Part shown: piece after piece, positions 7,609 to 15,948 of the stretch | Numbering within the stretch: position 1 is the stretch's first letter | How the letters are laid out: each line of letters begins with the position of its first letter | Assembly (NCBI GenBank): GCA_947476515.1 | Contig: CANJQZ010000010.1 | Coordinates: 1-20,794 of the forward strand | Length of the DNA: 20,794 nucleotides | Direction of reading: 5' to 3' | DNA from: Flavobacteriales bacterium | GTDB taxonomy: Bacteria; Bacteroidota; Bacteroidia; Flavobacteriales_D; Crocinitomicaceae | Notes under the pieces: model-generated | Database searches by the model: none | What the model was told of the DNA's origin: nothing | What the model saw: only the letters and a program-made list of their open reading frames with translations | Translations under genes and position numbers: made by a program

Positions 7609-9891
7609 ATGAGTTATTTGGATGAATTAAACATAAGTCAGCGCGAGGCTGTCGAATCAATTTATGGACCAACCATGGTAATTGCTGGAGCGGGTTCTGG
7701 AAAAACGCGTGTTTTAACTTTTCGAATTGCATACATGATGGAACAAGGAATTGATCCTTTTAACATTATGGCATTAACGTTTACCAACAAAGCAGCTAAA
7801 GAAATGTCGGAAAGAATCGGTAAAATAGTAAGTTCTTCTGAGGCAAAAAACATTACAATGGGTACATTTCACTCTGTTTTTTCAAGAATATTGCGTTACA
7901 ATGCTGATCGACTTGGATACCCAACAAACTTTACAATTTACGATACACAAGATTCAAAAAGTCTTTTAAAAGACATCATCAAAGAATTAAATTTAGACGA
8001 TAAAATTTACAAAACCGGAATGGTTTTAGGTCGTATTTCTTCAGCGAAAAATAATTTAATTTCAGCAGACGCATACGCTCAAAACAACGACATCATCAAT
8101 GAAGATGCACAATCTAGAAGACCAGAATTGGCTCAAATTTATAAGACATATGTGACAAGGTGTTTTAAAGCTGGCGCAATGGATTTTGATGATTTATTGT
8201 TTCAAACAAACGTCTTATTGAGAGATTTTCCTGATGTACTTCACTATTATCAGCAGAAATTTAAATACATTTTAGTTGATGAGTACCAAGATACAAATTA
8301 TGCACAGTACTTGATTGTCAAGAAACTTGCAGCGGTGTATGAAAACATTTGTGTGGTTGGTGATGATGCACAAAGTATTTATTCTTTCCGAGGAGCAAAT
8401 ATTCAAAACATATTAAACTTCAGAAAAGATTACGCTGATTTCAAATTGTTCAAACTAGAACAAAATTATAGAAGTACCAAAAACATTGTTGATGCAGCAA
8501 ATAGTATTATTGCGAAAAACGAAGATCAAATAAAAAAGAATGTTTGGACTTCGAATGAGGAAGGCTCAAAAATTTCAGTAATTCGCACGTTAACAGATAA
8601 TGAAGAAGGGCGCGTAATAACGAACAAAATATTTGATATCAAACAAAGTACAGACTCGTCGTACAATGATTTTGCAATACTTTATCGCACAAATAAGCAA
8701 TCACGTTCGTTTGAAGAGGCTTTAAGAAAATTAAATATCCCTTATAAAATTTACGGTGGACTTTCCTTTTATCAGCGGAAAGAAATAAAAGACATTTTAG
8801 CTTATTTCAGGTTGACAACCAATCCGAGAGATGAAGAAGCATTGAAAAGAGTTATCAACTATCCTCGGAGAGGAATTGGTAAAACATCTATTGAAAACAT
8901 CATTATCGCATCAAATAATTATGGAGTAAGTATTTGGGATGTTATTGCGAATTTGCAGCAATATCCCGTTGCTCTAAATGCTGGAACAAAAACGAAGTTG
9001 TACGAATTCACAACGATGGTTAAGAGTTTTACGGCGCAATTAGACACGATGAATGCGTATGAATTAGCCCAGCACATTGCTAAATCATCAGGGATTTTAA
9101 AAGAATTATACGGAGAGAAAGACAAAGGTCCAGAAGAAGTTGAACGATACCAAAATATCGAAGCTTTATTAGCTGGTATTAAGGAATTTACTGTGAATCA
9201 AGAAGAGGACGCGAATCAATCACTTTCTGAATTCATGATTGACGTGGCACTTTTAACAGATGCAGATGACGACAAAGGAGATGATAAAAACCACATCACC
9301 TTGATGACGATTCACTCGAGTAAAGGATTAGAATTTCCGCATGTATTCTTGGTAGGATTAGAAGAAAATTTATTCCCATCTCAAATGGCGTTGAATTCAA
9401 GAACAGAATTAGAAGAAGAACGACGTTTGTTTTATGTGGCTGTTACACGAGCGAAAGATTCATGTACATTATCATTCGCTACATCTCGTTTTATATGGGG
9501 CAATTTAGTATCCTCTGAGCAAAGCCGATTCATAGATGAAATTGACCAACAATATTTGAATTTCGAAACACCACAGCGTGGAACGGGGAAATCACTATCT
9601 GGTCGCTCAATGAATTATGACCAACCATTTACAGGAGGATTAAACAAACCTGTTAGTTCGCCAGGAGGTTCGTTTAAATCAATTAATACTGTAGGTAATT
9701 CTCCTGAGAAACAAGGGTCAACAGCTGATTTAAAAGTGGGGTACAATGTTATGCATGACCGTTTTGGCAAAGGAAAAGTGACTAAAATGGAAGGAGAAGG
9801 GCCAGATAAAAAAGCGACAATTTTCTTTCCACATCATGGCGCAAAAACGGTATTACTGCGTTTTGCTAATTTAACTGTCTTAGAAGATTAA
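7609..9891 (+). CDS. pcrA: ATP-dependent DNA helicase, UvrD/PcrA family (superfamily 1A)
   Basis: 760 residues from the ATG at 7609. This start gives MSYLDELNISQREAV, the usual family N-terminus; a frame extension to a TTG at 7549 lies inside the promoter. All SF1A motifs are present: Walker A AGAGSGKT (26-33), Walker B with VDEYQDTN (D224, E225), GDDAQSIYSFRGAN, the QNYRS motif, TIHSSKGLEFPHVFLVGLEE and EEERRLFYVAVTRAKD (602-617). The C-terminal 50 residues (VGYNVMHDRFGKGKV to the end) form the small Tudor-like domain that contacts RNA polymerase in PcrA/UvrD. It unwinds DNA 3'->5' in nucleotide excision and mismatch repair, clears recombination intermediates and rescues stalled transcription. 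UvrD and PcrA cannot be separated by eye. An AAAAGG tract nine bases before the start may act as the ribosome site. Confidence 0.95.
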   Translation: MSYLDELNISQREAVESIYGPTMVIAGAGSGKTRVLTFRIAYMMEQGIDPFNIMALTFTNKAAKEMSERIGKIVSSSEAKNITMGTFHSVFSRILRYNADRLGYPTNFTIYDTQDSKSLLKDIIKELNLDDKIYKTGMVLGRISSAKNNLISADAYAQNNDIINEDAQSRRPELAQIYKTYVTRCFKAGAMDFDDLLFQTNVLLRDFPDVLHYYQQKFKYILVDEYQDTNYAQYLIVKKLAAVYENICVVGDDAQSIYSFRGANIQNILNFRKDYADFKLFKLEQNYRSTKNIVDAANSIIAKNEDQIKKNVWTSNEEGSKISVIRTLTDNEEGRVITNKIFDIKQSTDSSYNDFAILYRTNKQSRSFEEALRKLNIPYKIYGGLSFYQRKEIKDILAYFRLTTNPRDEEALKRVINYPRRGIGKTSIENIIIASNNYGVSIWDVIANLQQYPVALNAGTKTKLYEFTTMVKSFTAQLDTMNAYELAQHIAKSSGILKELYGEKDKGPEEVERYQNIEALLAGIKEFTVNQEEDANQSLSEFMIDVALLTDADDDKGDDKNHITLMTIHSSKGLEFPHVFLVGLEENLFPSQMALNSRTELEEERRLFYVAVTRAKDSCTLSFATSRFIWGNLVSSEQSRFIDEIDQQYLNFETPQRGTGKSLSGRSMNYDQPFTGGLNKPVSSPGGSFKSINTVGNSPEKQGSTADLKVGYNVMHDRFGKGKVTKMEGEGPDKKATIFFPHHGAKTVLLRFANLTVLED

Positions 9892-9903
9892 AAGATCTTT
9901 TTT
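9884..9903 (+). terminator. Weak terminator between convergent pcrA and the TamL-like gene
   Basis: AAGAT - TAAAAG - ATCTT followed by a T run, overlapping the helicase stop codon and touching the stop codon of the convergent gene. The stem is only five base pairs, so efficiency is doubtful. Confidence 0.45.
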
Positions 9904-12556
9904 AGAATGGGTAACCAATTCCAAAATGAATATTTGGCGTAAAAGGTTTCGGTAAATAATCTTTGTAATTAGCACCGAAAGCAATGAATCCTTCATCATA
10001 ATAGGCACTTCTGCTTTGGAATATCCATCGACTGCCTTGAGGTAGAGCAGGATTTGTTAGTGGTATTCCTAAATCCAACCTAATAACAAAAAACTCAAGA
10101 TCTAATCTTAATCCTAAGCCTCCCGAGACTGCAATTTGTTTATACCAATCATTGGAAATCTGCCCCCCAACTCTGTTAACATCCTCTTTTAATGTCCAAA
10201 CATTTCCAGCATCCATAAAGAATGCGCCTTTTAAAATTGACCCCATATCGAATCTCAATTCAAGTGTTGAACCGATTCTTAAATCTCCAATTTGCGTTGC
10301 TGTCCTATTCGTATCTAAATAATATTTATAAGATCCAGGTCCCAAGGCACGCGCTCTCCACCCTCTATTATCATTTGCCCCACCTGCAAAAAAACTATAA
10401 TCATATGGCATCGATGTTGTCGAATTACCATAAGGAATACCTCCTCCAATTTGTAAACGACCGTGTAAACTACTTTTTTTACCCAGTAGATTAGATGCTA
10501 TTATATCGTTATCAAGTCGTGCAAATTGAGAATAACCCACTCCGAAAATTGTTCTTTGCCCATTTACAAGAGTATCTTGATATTTTTTAAAAATAGCCAA
10601 AGTGTTACCTGCAGGGTCAAAACTCGAATTCATGTAGAACGAGAAGTTTTTCTTTTTGTCATCTTTTTCTTTATTATTAAATTCAAAAGTTAACTTCCAG
10701 TCTTGCCAAATAAATTGATTACTATATGCATTTTTTAAAAATAGGTCATTTATCAGATCTAATTTTGATTGAAAACTTGGACTATTTTCAATTCTAACAA
10801 ATTTCACAATTGACATTCCAGGTAATCCAATTTGGAAAATTTGTGTTTTAGAAACATAGAATTTCCATAAATAATTCAATTGAAGAATTTGTCGTTTAAA
10901 ATCTGTTCTTAACTGGTAATTATAGGCACTTGAAATAACTGTTCTAGGACGTTGGCGCTTAGAAAGAGATGTTAATTTAGCTGGAAATAATCCAGGAATG
11001 TCGAACTTTAAACTTGGACCTATCTCAAATGTGTTGAAACTTCTTCCTGCTTTTTTTATTTTATCCCCATCTAAAGTCTCGTCAAAAACCGGAGGTTGAG
11101 ATTCAAAACCACCGCTTAAAGAAAAGGTCATTTTTTGAGCTCCTCCAAATAAATTTTTATTCGTATAATTAATTGAAGCTGAAACTCCTAGGAATCCATT
11201 GGAATTAGTAGCTTTTGGTTCAAAGCTATAATTCTTTTTTTGAGAAGGAACCAAATAGTAATGAACATCAATTAAATTTGTATTTGGGATTTCAATAAGA
11301 ATTGGTTTAATAACTTTGAAAAGACCGAGTTGCAATAACCTACTATACGTTCTTTCCAAATAATATTCTTTGTAATAATTATCATGCTCTAGATAATTCT
11401 GCATTTCTATTACATCAGGATTGATACTTAACTTACCATTGTACAGAAAAGTTGCAATTCTATAAGGATTTAATTCATCTGAATTCTTTTTCTTCATCTC
11501 AGCATACAAGAATGTATCGATGGTTCTTATAAATTGTTGGTCCAAAAGTGTCAATCCCAAATCTTCAACAGTTTTTTTGAAATTACCATCAAAATAGGTG
11601 GAATCTGAAATATGAAAGTAGACATTTCGAACTTCTGTTTCTTGATGTAAAACTTCTACCAATGAATCTCGATTATAGCTTGATCGCGTCATACGATTCG
11701 TAAAGCGTATTTTTAAATTCACTTTCATTGTAGCAAAAATCGTATCAGCTTCAAAATTTATATGGGAACTACTAAATCCATATAAGGTATTGTCGCGCAT
11801 GTATTTTGCAACTCGATTTCTATATGTATTTAAATAATCTTTATCAAATGGCAACCCAATTAAAGAAGCCCCTTCTTCCTTTTTCACAAAACTTAAATAA
11901 TCATTTGTTACTGTTGGATTTTCAGAAACAATGTATACTGAATCTATAATATATTGAGGTCCTGTTGTTATGTTATATCTTACTTTCGCTTTTCGTTTAT
12001 AAGATACATCACCTGAAATGGCACCATAAAAATACCCTCTATTCTTTATGAAAACAGATAATTGTTCGAGTGACTTATTAAATAGAATACTATCAAAAAC
12101 AACAGGTTTTTCGCCTATCTTGTATTTAAACCATTCTCTAAAAAACATTCTTGGAGTGACCGTATCCTTAAGACTAACAAGTTTTTCAGTATATAATTCC
12201 TTTCCTTTTCTTCGAGATTTTTCTATTCTACGCAAATTAACGTTATCTCGATGTGCCAGAATTTCTTGATTTTTTAATCTGATTTTTCTGTTTTTTCGAA
12301 TTCTTTTATTCGCAACATTTACAGAATCTACTCTGTTATATGCCCACAAGCGTATTTTAAATCCAACTGTTTTGAAATTTGGTTTTTGACGAATTATATT
12401 CGAAACTTCATCTTCATCTAAATTCTTTTCTTCAACATGAATTATGTTTTTCTTTAATAAGAACTTTCCTTCAGGCACATATTTCGCCTGTCTACAACTA
12501 TAAGCTGTAACGGCAATAATTAAAAGAATATATGTAAATTTGAATGTTTTATGCAT
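9902..12556 (-). CDS. TamL-like BamA/TamA-family outer-membrane lipoprotein
   Basis: 884 residues from the ATG at 12556, which gives MHKTFKFTYILLIIAVTAYSC: a lipoprotein signal with lipobox AYSC and acylated Cys21. An upstream in-frame ATG at 12571 would add five residues and lies within the predicted promoter, so it is less likely. After the acylated cysteine come POTRA-like domains (about 25-430). The C-terminal half is a BamA/Omp85-type 16-strand barrel, including GRLQIGGGIPYG, FFAGGANDNRGWRARALGP (the conserved lid/RGW region) and GGLGLRLDLEFFVIRLDLG, ending on aromatic GIGYPF as outer-membrane barrels do. Bacteroidota carry such a lipidated TamA-like protein (TamL), working with TamB in outer-membrane biogenesis. 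Lipobox plus Omp85 barrel fit that protein well; assignment to TamL rather than another Omp85 lipoprotein is inference. It is convergent with pcrA and divergent from the RNA methyltransferase gene. Confidence 0.8.
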   Translation of the reverse strand: MHKTFKFTYILLIIAVTAYSCRQAKYVPEGKFLLKKNIIHVEEKNLDEDEVSNIIRQKPNFKTVGFKIRLWAYNRVDSVNVANKRIRKNRKIRLKNQEILAHRDNVNLRRIEKSRRKGKELYTEKLVSLKDTVTPRMFFREWFKYKIGEKPVVFDSILFNKSLEQLSVFIKNRGYFYGAISGDVSYKRKAKVRYNITTGPQYIIDSVYIVSENPTVTNDYLSFVKKEEGASLIGLPFDKDYLNTYRNRVAKYMRDNTLYGFSSSHINFEADTIFATMKVNLKIRFTNRMTRSSYNRDSLVEVLHQETEVRNVYFHISDSTYFDGNFKKTVEDLGLTLLDQQFIRTIDTFLYAEMKKKNSDELNPYRIATFLYNGKLSINPDVIEMQNYLEHDNYYKEYYLERTYSRLLQLGLFKVIKPILIEIPNTNLIDVHYYLVPSQKKNYSFEPKATNSNGFLGVSASINYTNKNLFGGAQKMTFSLSGGFESQPPVFDETLDGDKIKKAGRSFNTFEIGPSLKFDIPGLFPAKLTSLSKRQRPRTVISSAYNYQLRTDFKRQILQLNYLWKFYVSKTQIFQIGLPGMSIVKFVRIENSPSFQSKLDLINDLFLKNAYSNQFIWQDWKLTFEFNNKEKDDKKKNFSFYMNSSFDPAGNTLAIFKKYQDTLVNGQRTIFGVGYSQFARLDNDIIASNLLGKKSSLHGRLQIGGGIPYGNSTTSMPYDYSFFAGGANDNRGWRARALGPGSYKYYLDTNRTATQIGDLRIGSTLELRFDMGSILKGAFFMDAGNVWTLKEDVNRVGGQISNDWYKQIAVSGGLGLRLDLEFFVIRLDLGIPLTNPALPQGSRWIFQSRSAYYDEGFIAFGANYKDYLPKPFTPNIHFGIGYPF
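12535..12542 (+). promoter_or_regulatory. Predicted -7 promoter element of the TrmH-family methyltransferase
   Basis: TAAATTTG, an exact TAnnTTTG match inside the 5' coding end of the divergent TamL-like gene. Transcription would start near 12549, so the in-frame TTG at 12540 cannot be the start codon. No good -33 TTTG was found. Confidence 0.4.
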
Positions 12557-12568
12557 ATCTATACCGAA

Positions 12569-12576
12569 CAAAAATA
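12569..12576 (-). promoter_or_regulatory. Predicted -7 promoter element of the TamL-like gene
   Basis: On the minus strand this reads TATTTTTG, an exact TAnnTTTG, 12 bases before the ATG at 12556, giving a very short leader. It faces the plus-strand element at 12535-12542, so the two predicted transcripts would overlap head-on by roughly a dozen bases. No clear -33 element at the right spacing. Confidence 0.35.
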
Positions 12577-12590
12577 ATAATAAAGAATCA

Positions 12591-13331
12591 GTGTCAGAAC
12601 TTTCAAAGAATAAGATTAAGTGGATTCGTTCCTTGCATCTAAAAAAACATCGCGATGAGCTCGGACTTTATATTGTTGAGGGTGAAAAAATGGTTAATGA
12701 AGCATTGAAATTTTCACTTGATTCAATTGAAACGATTATTCACACATTAGAATTTGACATAAGGGATTTTAAAGGTGAGTCAAACCAAATTTCGCATAAA
12801 GAATTAGAACAAATTTCAACATTAAAGACACCGAATAAAGCATTCGCTATTCTTCGTCAAAAAATTAACTCCCCATCAATTAATGCAGAAAAACTAATCA
12901 TAGCATTAGATGGAATTCAAGACCCTGGTAATCTTGGAACAATTTTAAGAATTGCTGATTGGTATGGCATTTCAGATATTGTTTGTTCAAAAAACACCGT
13001 TGACTGGTACAATCCAAAAGTAGTTCAAGCTAGTATGGGTGCAATCTTTAGAGTTCAAATACATTATATAGACTTGTTTGACTGGTTAAGCAATTGTTCT
13101 TTAGTAATATACGGAGCTTTGCTTGAAGGAAAAAATATCTATACTGATAAACACCTTGAAAATGGAGTTTTATTAATGGGTAACGAAGGGAATGGAATTT
13201 CATCTGACCTTCTGCCACTGATTACTCATCCAATTTCAATACCACGTTTCGGTGAGGCCGAATCTTTAAATGTTTCAGTTGCAACTGCAATTTTGATATC
13301 AGAATTTAAAAGAACTATTTTCGATTCTTAA
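12591..13331 (+). CDS. TrmH/SpoU-family (SPOUT) RNA 2'-O-methyltransferase
   Basis: 246 residues from the GTG at 12591 (VSELSKNKIKWIRSL). The frame stays open to 12540, but that part overlaps the divergent gene and the predicted promoter and looks unlike the family. The N-terminal substrate-binding domain begins with the K-I-K-x-I-R-S-L-x-x-K-K-x-R pattern common to the family. The SPOUT domain shows all three motifs: motif 1 DGIQDPGNLGTILRIA (107-122, with Asn114 and Arg121), motif 2 LLMGNEGNGIS (M196 onward) and motif 3 IPRFGEAESLNVSVATAIL (E224, N227). It transfers a methyl group from SAM to a ribose 2'-OH in rRNA or tRNA; the target nucleotide cannot be told from sequence. A terminator follows at once. 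Confidence 0.9.
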   Translation: MSELSKNKIKWIRSLHLKKHRDELGLYIVEGEKMVNEALKFSLDSIETIIHTLEFDIRDFKGESNQISHKELEQISTLKTPNKAFAILRQKINSPSINAEKLIIALDGIQDPGNLGTILRIADWYGISDIVCSKNTVDWYNPKVVQASMGAIFRVQIHYIDLFDWLSNCSLVIYGALLEGKNIYTDKHLENGVLLMGNEGNGISSDLLPLITHPISIPRFGEAESLNVSVATAILISEFKRTIFDS

Positions 13332-13351
13332 GGTTTAATCAATTATATGAA

Positions 13352-13382
13352 GGCCTTAATTAGAAATAGTTAAGGCTTTTTT
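13352..13382 (+). terminator. Rho-independent terminator of the SPOUT methyltransferase gene
   Basis: GCCTTAA (13353-13359) pairs with TTAAGGC (13370-13376) across a 10-base loop and is followed by six Ts. The structure lies within the last codons of the convergent 140-residue gene, so the same bases encode its C-terminal KKALTISN. Confidence 0.75.
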
Positions 13383-13778
13383 GTTTTCAATCCATTCTAA
13401 GGCAGTTTCATGATTTGAAAACACCTTTGTTGATACAATTGGCTTATGGAAAGTGATATAAAAATTCATTAAAATACGCTCAGCAAGTGTTTGTACAACA
13501 ACAGCTCTTGCGGCAATAGGAGCTATTTCTTCTAATTTCCGAACTAATGTTCTTGCCTCTGGTGTTAGATCTACAAATTCACCTGAATCTACTAAAAAAA
13601 AATGTTTGATATTTTGCGTGAAGTTTACGATTGCATCATGGTTTATTTGATGTTCAACTTCACATACAATAGAATTCGGTAGAAAAGAATAGTGAATTAT
13701 ACCATTAGAAAGCAGCCTTAACCTTACAGTATTCGTGCAAAACTCTTTAATAATTTCATATCTCTTCAATACATCCAT
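13356..13778 (-). CDS. Conserved-looking protein of unknown function (STAS/SpoIIAA-like fold possible)
   Basis: 140 residues, no signal peptide and no membrane segment, so cytosolic. The sequence alternates strands and helices: RLRLLSNGIIHYSFLPN, then HDAIVNFTQNIKHFFLVDSGEFVDLTPEARTLV, then AARAVVVQTLAERILMNFYI and KVFSNHETALEWIE. This pattern (beta hairpin, helix, 'LVD' strand, helix, 'A-VV--' strand, C-terminal 'F-----A--WI' helix) resembles the small STAS-like proteins of Bacteroidota in which the last segment reads 'F-d-e-eAl-WL'. No catalytic motif is visible. It is transcribed alone, between the methyltransferase and rluF. Function unknown; the fold suggestion is by pattern only. Confidence 0.75.
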   Translation of the reverse strand: MDVLKRYEIIKEFCTNTVRLRLLSNGIIHYSFLPNSIVCEVEHQINHDAIVNFTQNIKHFFLVDSGEFVDLTPEARTLVRKLEEIAPIAARAVVVQTLAERILMNFYITFHKPIVSTKVFSNHETALEWIENKKALTISN

Positions 13779-13806
13779 GATGACCTTTCCGAATAATGAT
13801 TCGTAA

Positions 13807-13814
13807 CAAAAATA
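13807..13814 (-). promoter_or_regulatory. Possible -7 promoter element of the 140-aa gene
   Basis: Minus strand TATTTTTG matches TAnnTTTG exactly, 28 bases upstream of the ATG at 13778. The -33 region is not distinct. Confidence 0.4.
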
Positions 13815-14013
13815 ATCAAACTAAACTTCAATAGTGAAAAGCTTTACATTTTATTATTATAAACGTATATAAATTATTTTTCGCGAAAAAGGCATGCATA
13901 CTTCATACATAAAGACAAAGCATCTTGACTTAAACGAGTTTTTTGAAATGATGAAAGAAGATTCACTAAATTCAATTGGCACGTTATTCCTCTTATATTC
14001 CCTTCTTTTCATG

Positions 14014-14021
14014 TACTTTTG
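14014..14021 (+). promoter_or_regulatory. Predicted -7 promoter element of rluF
   Basis: TACTTTTG, an exact TAnnTTTG match, 23 bases before the ATG at 14045. It supports the downstream ATG over an in-frame TTG at 13976. Confidence 0.5.
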
Positions 14022-14044
14022 CAATTAATAATGAATACCTTCAA

Positions 14045-14767
14045 ATGGAGTCAACACGTATAAATAAATTTTTAAGTGAAGCAGGTTTTTGTTCGCGAAG
14101 AGCTGCTGATAAATTAATTGAAGAAGGCAGAGTAACAATTAATGGCCTTGTTCCTGAAATGGGAACTAAAATTAATCCTGGAGATGAAGTGCATGTTGAT
14201 GGTAAACTTATTTCTGCTCCAAAAGAAGAATTCATTTATATCGCTTTCAACAAGCCTATCGGCATCGTGTGTACGACAGATATTAAAGCCGAAAAAGATA
14301 ATATTATTGAATACATTAACCATCCAAAACGCATCTTCCCAATTGGACGATTAGACAAGCCAAGTGAAGGATTGATTTTTTTAACGAACGATGGCGACAT
14401 TGTCAATAAAATTCTTCGAGCAAGAAATAACCACGAAAAAGAATACATAGTTACGGTAAACCAGCCCATTACGCAAGGATTCATTGAGGATATGGGTAAT
14501 GGAATTCCGATTTTGGAAACGATTACGAAAAAATGTTTTGTCAAACAAATAAGTAAATTTTCGTTTACTATTATTTTAACACAAGGTTTGAACCGTCAAA
14601 TACGTAGGATGTGTGAATACCTGGATTATGACGTAGTAGCGTTAAAACGCATTCGGATTATGAATATTTCTTTGGACCTTCCAATTGGTGAATGGCGGTA
14701 TTTAGATGAAAACGAAATGTCTCAGATAAAAGAAATGGTTTCTGATTCTTCGAAGACTTATGAATAA
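14045..14767 (+). CDS. rluF: 23S rRNA pseudouridine synthase RluF
   Basis: 240 residues from the ATG at 14045 (MESTRINKFLSEAGFCSRRAAD). The open frame reaches back to 13976 but that extension precedes the predicted promoter and has no family similarity. An S4 RNA-binding domain fills about 3-50 (RINKFLSEAGFCSRR...GRVTINGLVPEMGTKI). The RsuA/RluB/E/F catalytic domain follows, with the catalytic aspartate D104 in FPIGRLDKPSEGLIFLTND. The C-terminal signature is ILTQGLNRQIRRMCEYLDYDVVALKRIRI. The wording FNKPIGIVCTTD, NNHEKEYIVTV and NRQIRRMCEYLDY is the RluF pattern; in Escherichia coli RluF modifies U2604 of 23S rRNA. Complete and ordinary. Confidence 0.93.
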   Translation: MESTRINKFLSEAGFCSRRAADKLIEEGRVTINGLVPEMGTKINPGDEVHVDGKLISAPKEEFIYIAFNKPIGIVCTTDIKAEKDNIIEYINHPKRIFPIGRLDKPSEGLIFLTNDGDIVNKILRARNNHEKEYIVTVNQPITQGFIEDMGNGIPILETITKKCFVKQISKFSFTIILTQGLNRQIRRMCEYLDYDVVALKRIRIMNISLDLPIGEWRYLDENEMSQIKEMVSDSSKTYE

Positions 14768-14802
14768 CTGAGATAAATTGTATCTTTAAAAAAAATCATT
14801 CA

Positions 14803-15945
14803 ATGAAATCAATTTTAGTCATTATTACTTCGCTTTTATTTTTGAATACAAGTTTTTCTCAACAAACAATCAACGGAAGTATCACCCATGGTGGACTAAC
14901 AAGAACATATATTTTATATGTACCTGCAAGTTATTCAGCTGGGACTCCTGCCCCACTTGTATTTAATTTCCATGGATACACCAGTAATGCCTCGCAACAA
15001 ATGATGTACGGTGATTTTCGTCCAATTGCCGATACGGCAGGATTTTTATTGGTTCACCCAATGGGAACTCTAGATGGCTCTGGTCAACCCTATTGGAATT
15101 CTGGATGGGGTGGATCAGTTGATGATATTGGATTTACTTCTGCATTAATAGATTCATTGTCCTTAAATTATTCAATAAACCAAGATCGCGTTTTCAGCAC
15201 AGGAATGTCGAATGGCGGTTTCATGAGTTATACGTTGGCATGTGAATTAAGCACGCGAATTGCTGCGATTGCTTCTGTAACAGGATCATTCAATGTAAAT
15301 CAAATAACAACATGTAATCCTTCGCATCCAATGCCAGTATTGGAAATACACGGTACAGCAGATGCAACTGTTGCTTACACTGGTTCAGGTAGTTTTTTAT
15401 CCACTCCAAGCACACTCTCTTATTGGGCAACTTATAATAGCAATGATGTTCCTGCAATTATGACTCCTGTTCCAAACATTAATTTGACTGATGGCTGTAC
15501 TGCCGAACATTACCTATATCCTAATGGATTAAATGGAGTTGATGTTGAACATTATAAAATAATTGGTGGCGGACATACTTGGCCTGGAGCACCTTTTACT
15601 GTTGGTGTTACAAATAGAGATATTGATGCTTCAATCAAAATATGGGAATTTTTCATGCAATACGATATCAATGGCAAAATAGGTTATGCTGCATTGAATG
15701 ATCTTACTCCAGATAATAAGTTAACTCTTTATCCAAATCCTGCTTTGAATTCTATTTCAATTAAAGGAATTGAAAATTCAGAAAACATAACAGCTATTCA
15801 GATTACAACTATTTCTGGAAAGAACGTAAAGTTTTTCGAGAGCTACAATGAATTTGTAGATATTTCTGATTTAGTAGATGGAATCTATTTCTTTACTTTT
15901 TTAAACGGGAATGAATCTCAAACAATCCGTTTTGTAAAACGATAA
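14803..15945 (+). CDS. Secreted PHB-depolymerase/feruloyl-esterase-like alpha/beta hydrolase with T9SS sorting domain
   Basis: 380 residues. A signal peptide (MKSILVIITSLLFLNTSFSQ) precedes an alpha/beta hydrolase of the LpqC/poly(3-hydroxybutyrate) depolymerase type. The oxyanion-hole strand is VFNFHGYTSNA. The nucleophile is S136 in GMSNGG, the acid is D187 in HGTADATV, and the base is H258 in GGGHTWPG, the characteristic ending of this esterase group. Residues about 305-380 are a type A sorting domain (LTLYPNPALNSISI), so the enzyme leaves the cell by the T9SS. Members cleave ester bonds in polyhydroxyalkanoates, feruloylated or acetylated xylan and related compounds; the substrate cannot be chosen here. 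No glycan-binding module is present. The next gene starts three bases after its stop, so the two are probably co-transcribed. Confidence 0.9.
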   Translation: MKSILVIITSLLFLNTSFSQQTINGSITHGGLTRTYILYVPASYSAGTPAPLVFNFHGYTSNASQQMMYGDFRPIADTAGFLLVHPMGTLDGSGQPYWNSGWGGSVDDIGFTSALIDSLSLNYSINQDRVFSTGMSNGGFMSYTLACELSTRIAAIASVTGSFNVNQITTCNPSHPMPVLEIHGTADATVAYTGSGSFLSTPSTLSYWATYNSNDVPAIMTPVPNINLTDGCTAEHYLYPNGLNGVDVEHYKIIGGGHTWPGAPFTVGVTNRDIDASIKIWEFFMQYDINGKIGYAALNDLTPDNKLTLYPNPALNSISIKGIENSENITAIQITTISGKNVKFFESYNEFVDISDLVDGIYFFTFLNGNESQTIRFVKR

Positions 15946-15948
15946 ACA

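Noticed and set aside
10222..10494. Open frame of 90 codons on the plus strand within the TamL-like gene
   Set aside because: Antisense to the conserved barrel region; no start signal or similarity.
12540..12590. Seventeen-codon N-terminal extension of the SPOUT methyltransferase from a TTG
   Set aside because: It overlaps the coding start of the divergent gene and the predicted promoter; GTG at 12591 fits the family start.
13894..14028. 44-codon plus-strand open frame before rluF
   Set aside because: It overlaps the rluF promoter box, has no recognisable similarity and no ribosome site; probably chance in AT-rich DNA.
13976..14044. N-terminal extension of RluF
   Set aside because: It precedes the exact TAnnTTTG box at 14014-14021 and has no S4-domain similarity.
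14780..14787. TATCTTTA as a promoter box for the esterase gene
   Set aside because: It deviates from TAnnTTTG at the last base, lies only 15 bases from the ATG and lacks a clear -33 element; transcription may come from rluF.
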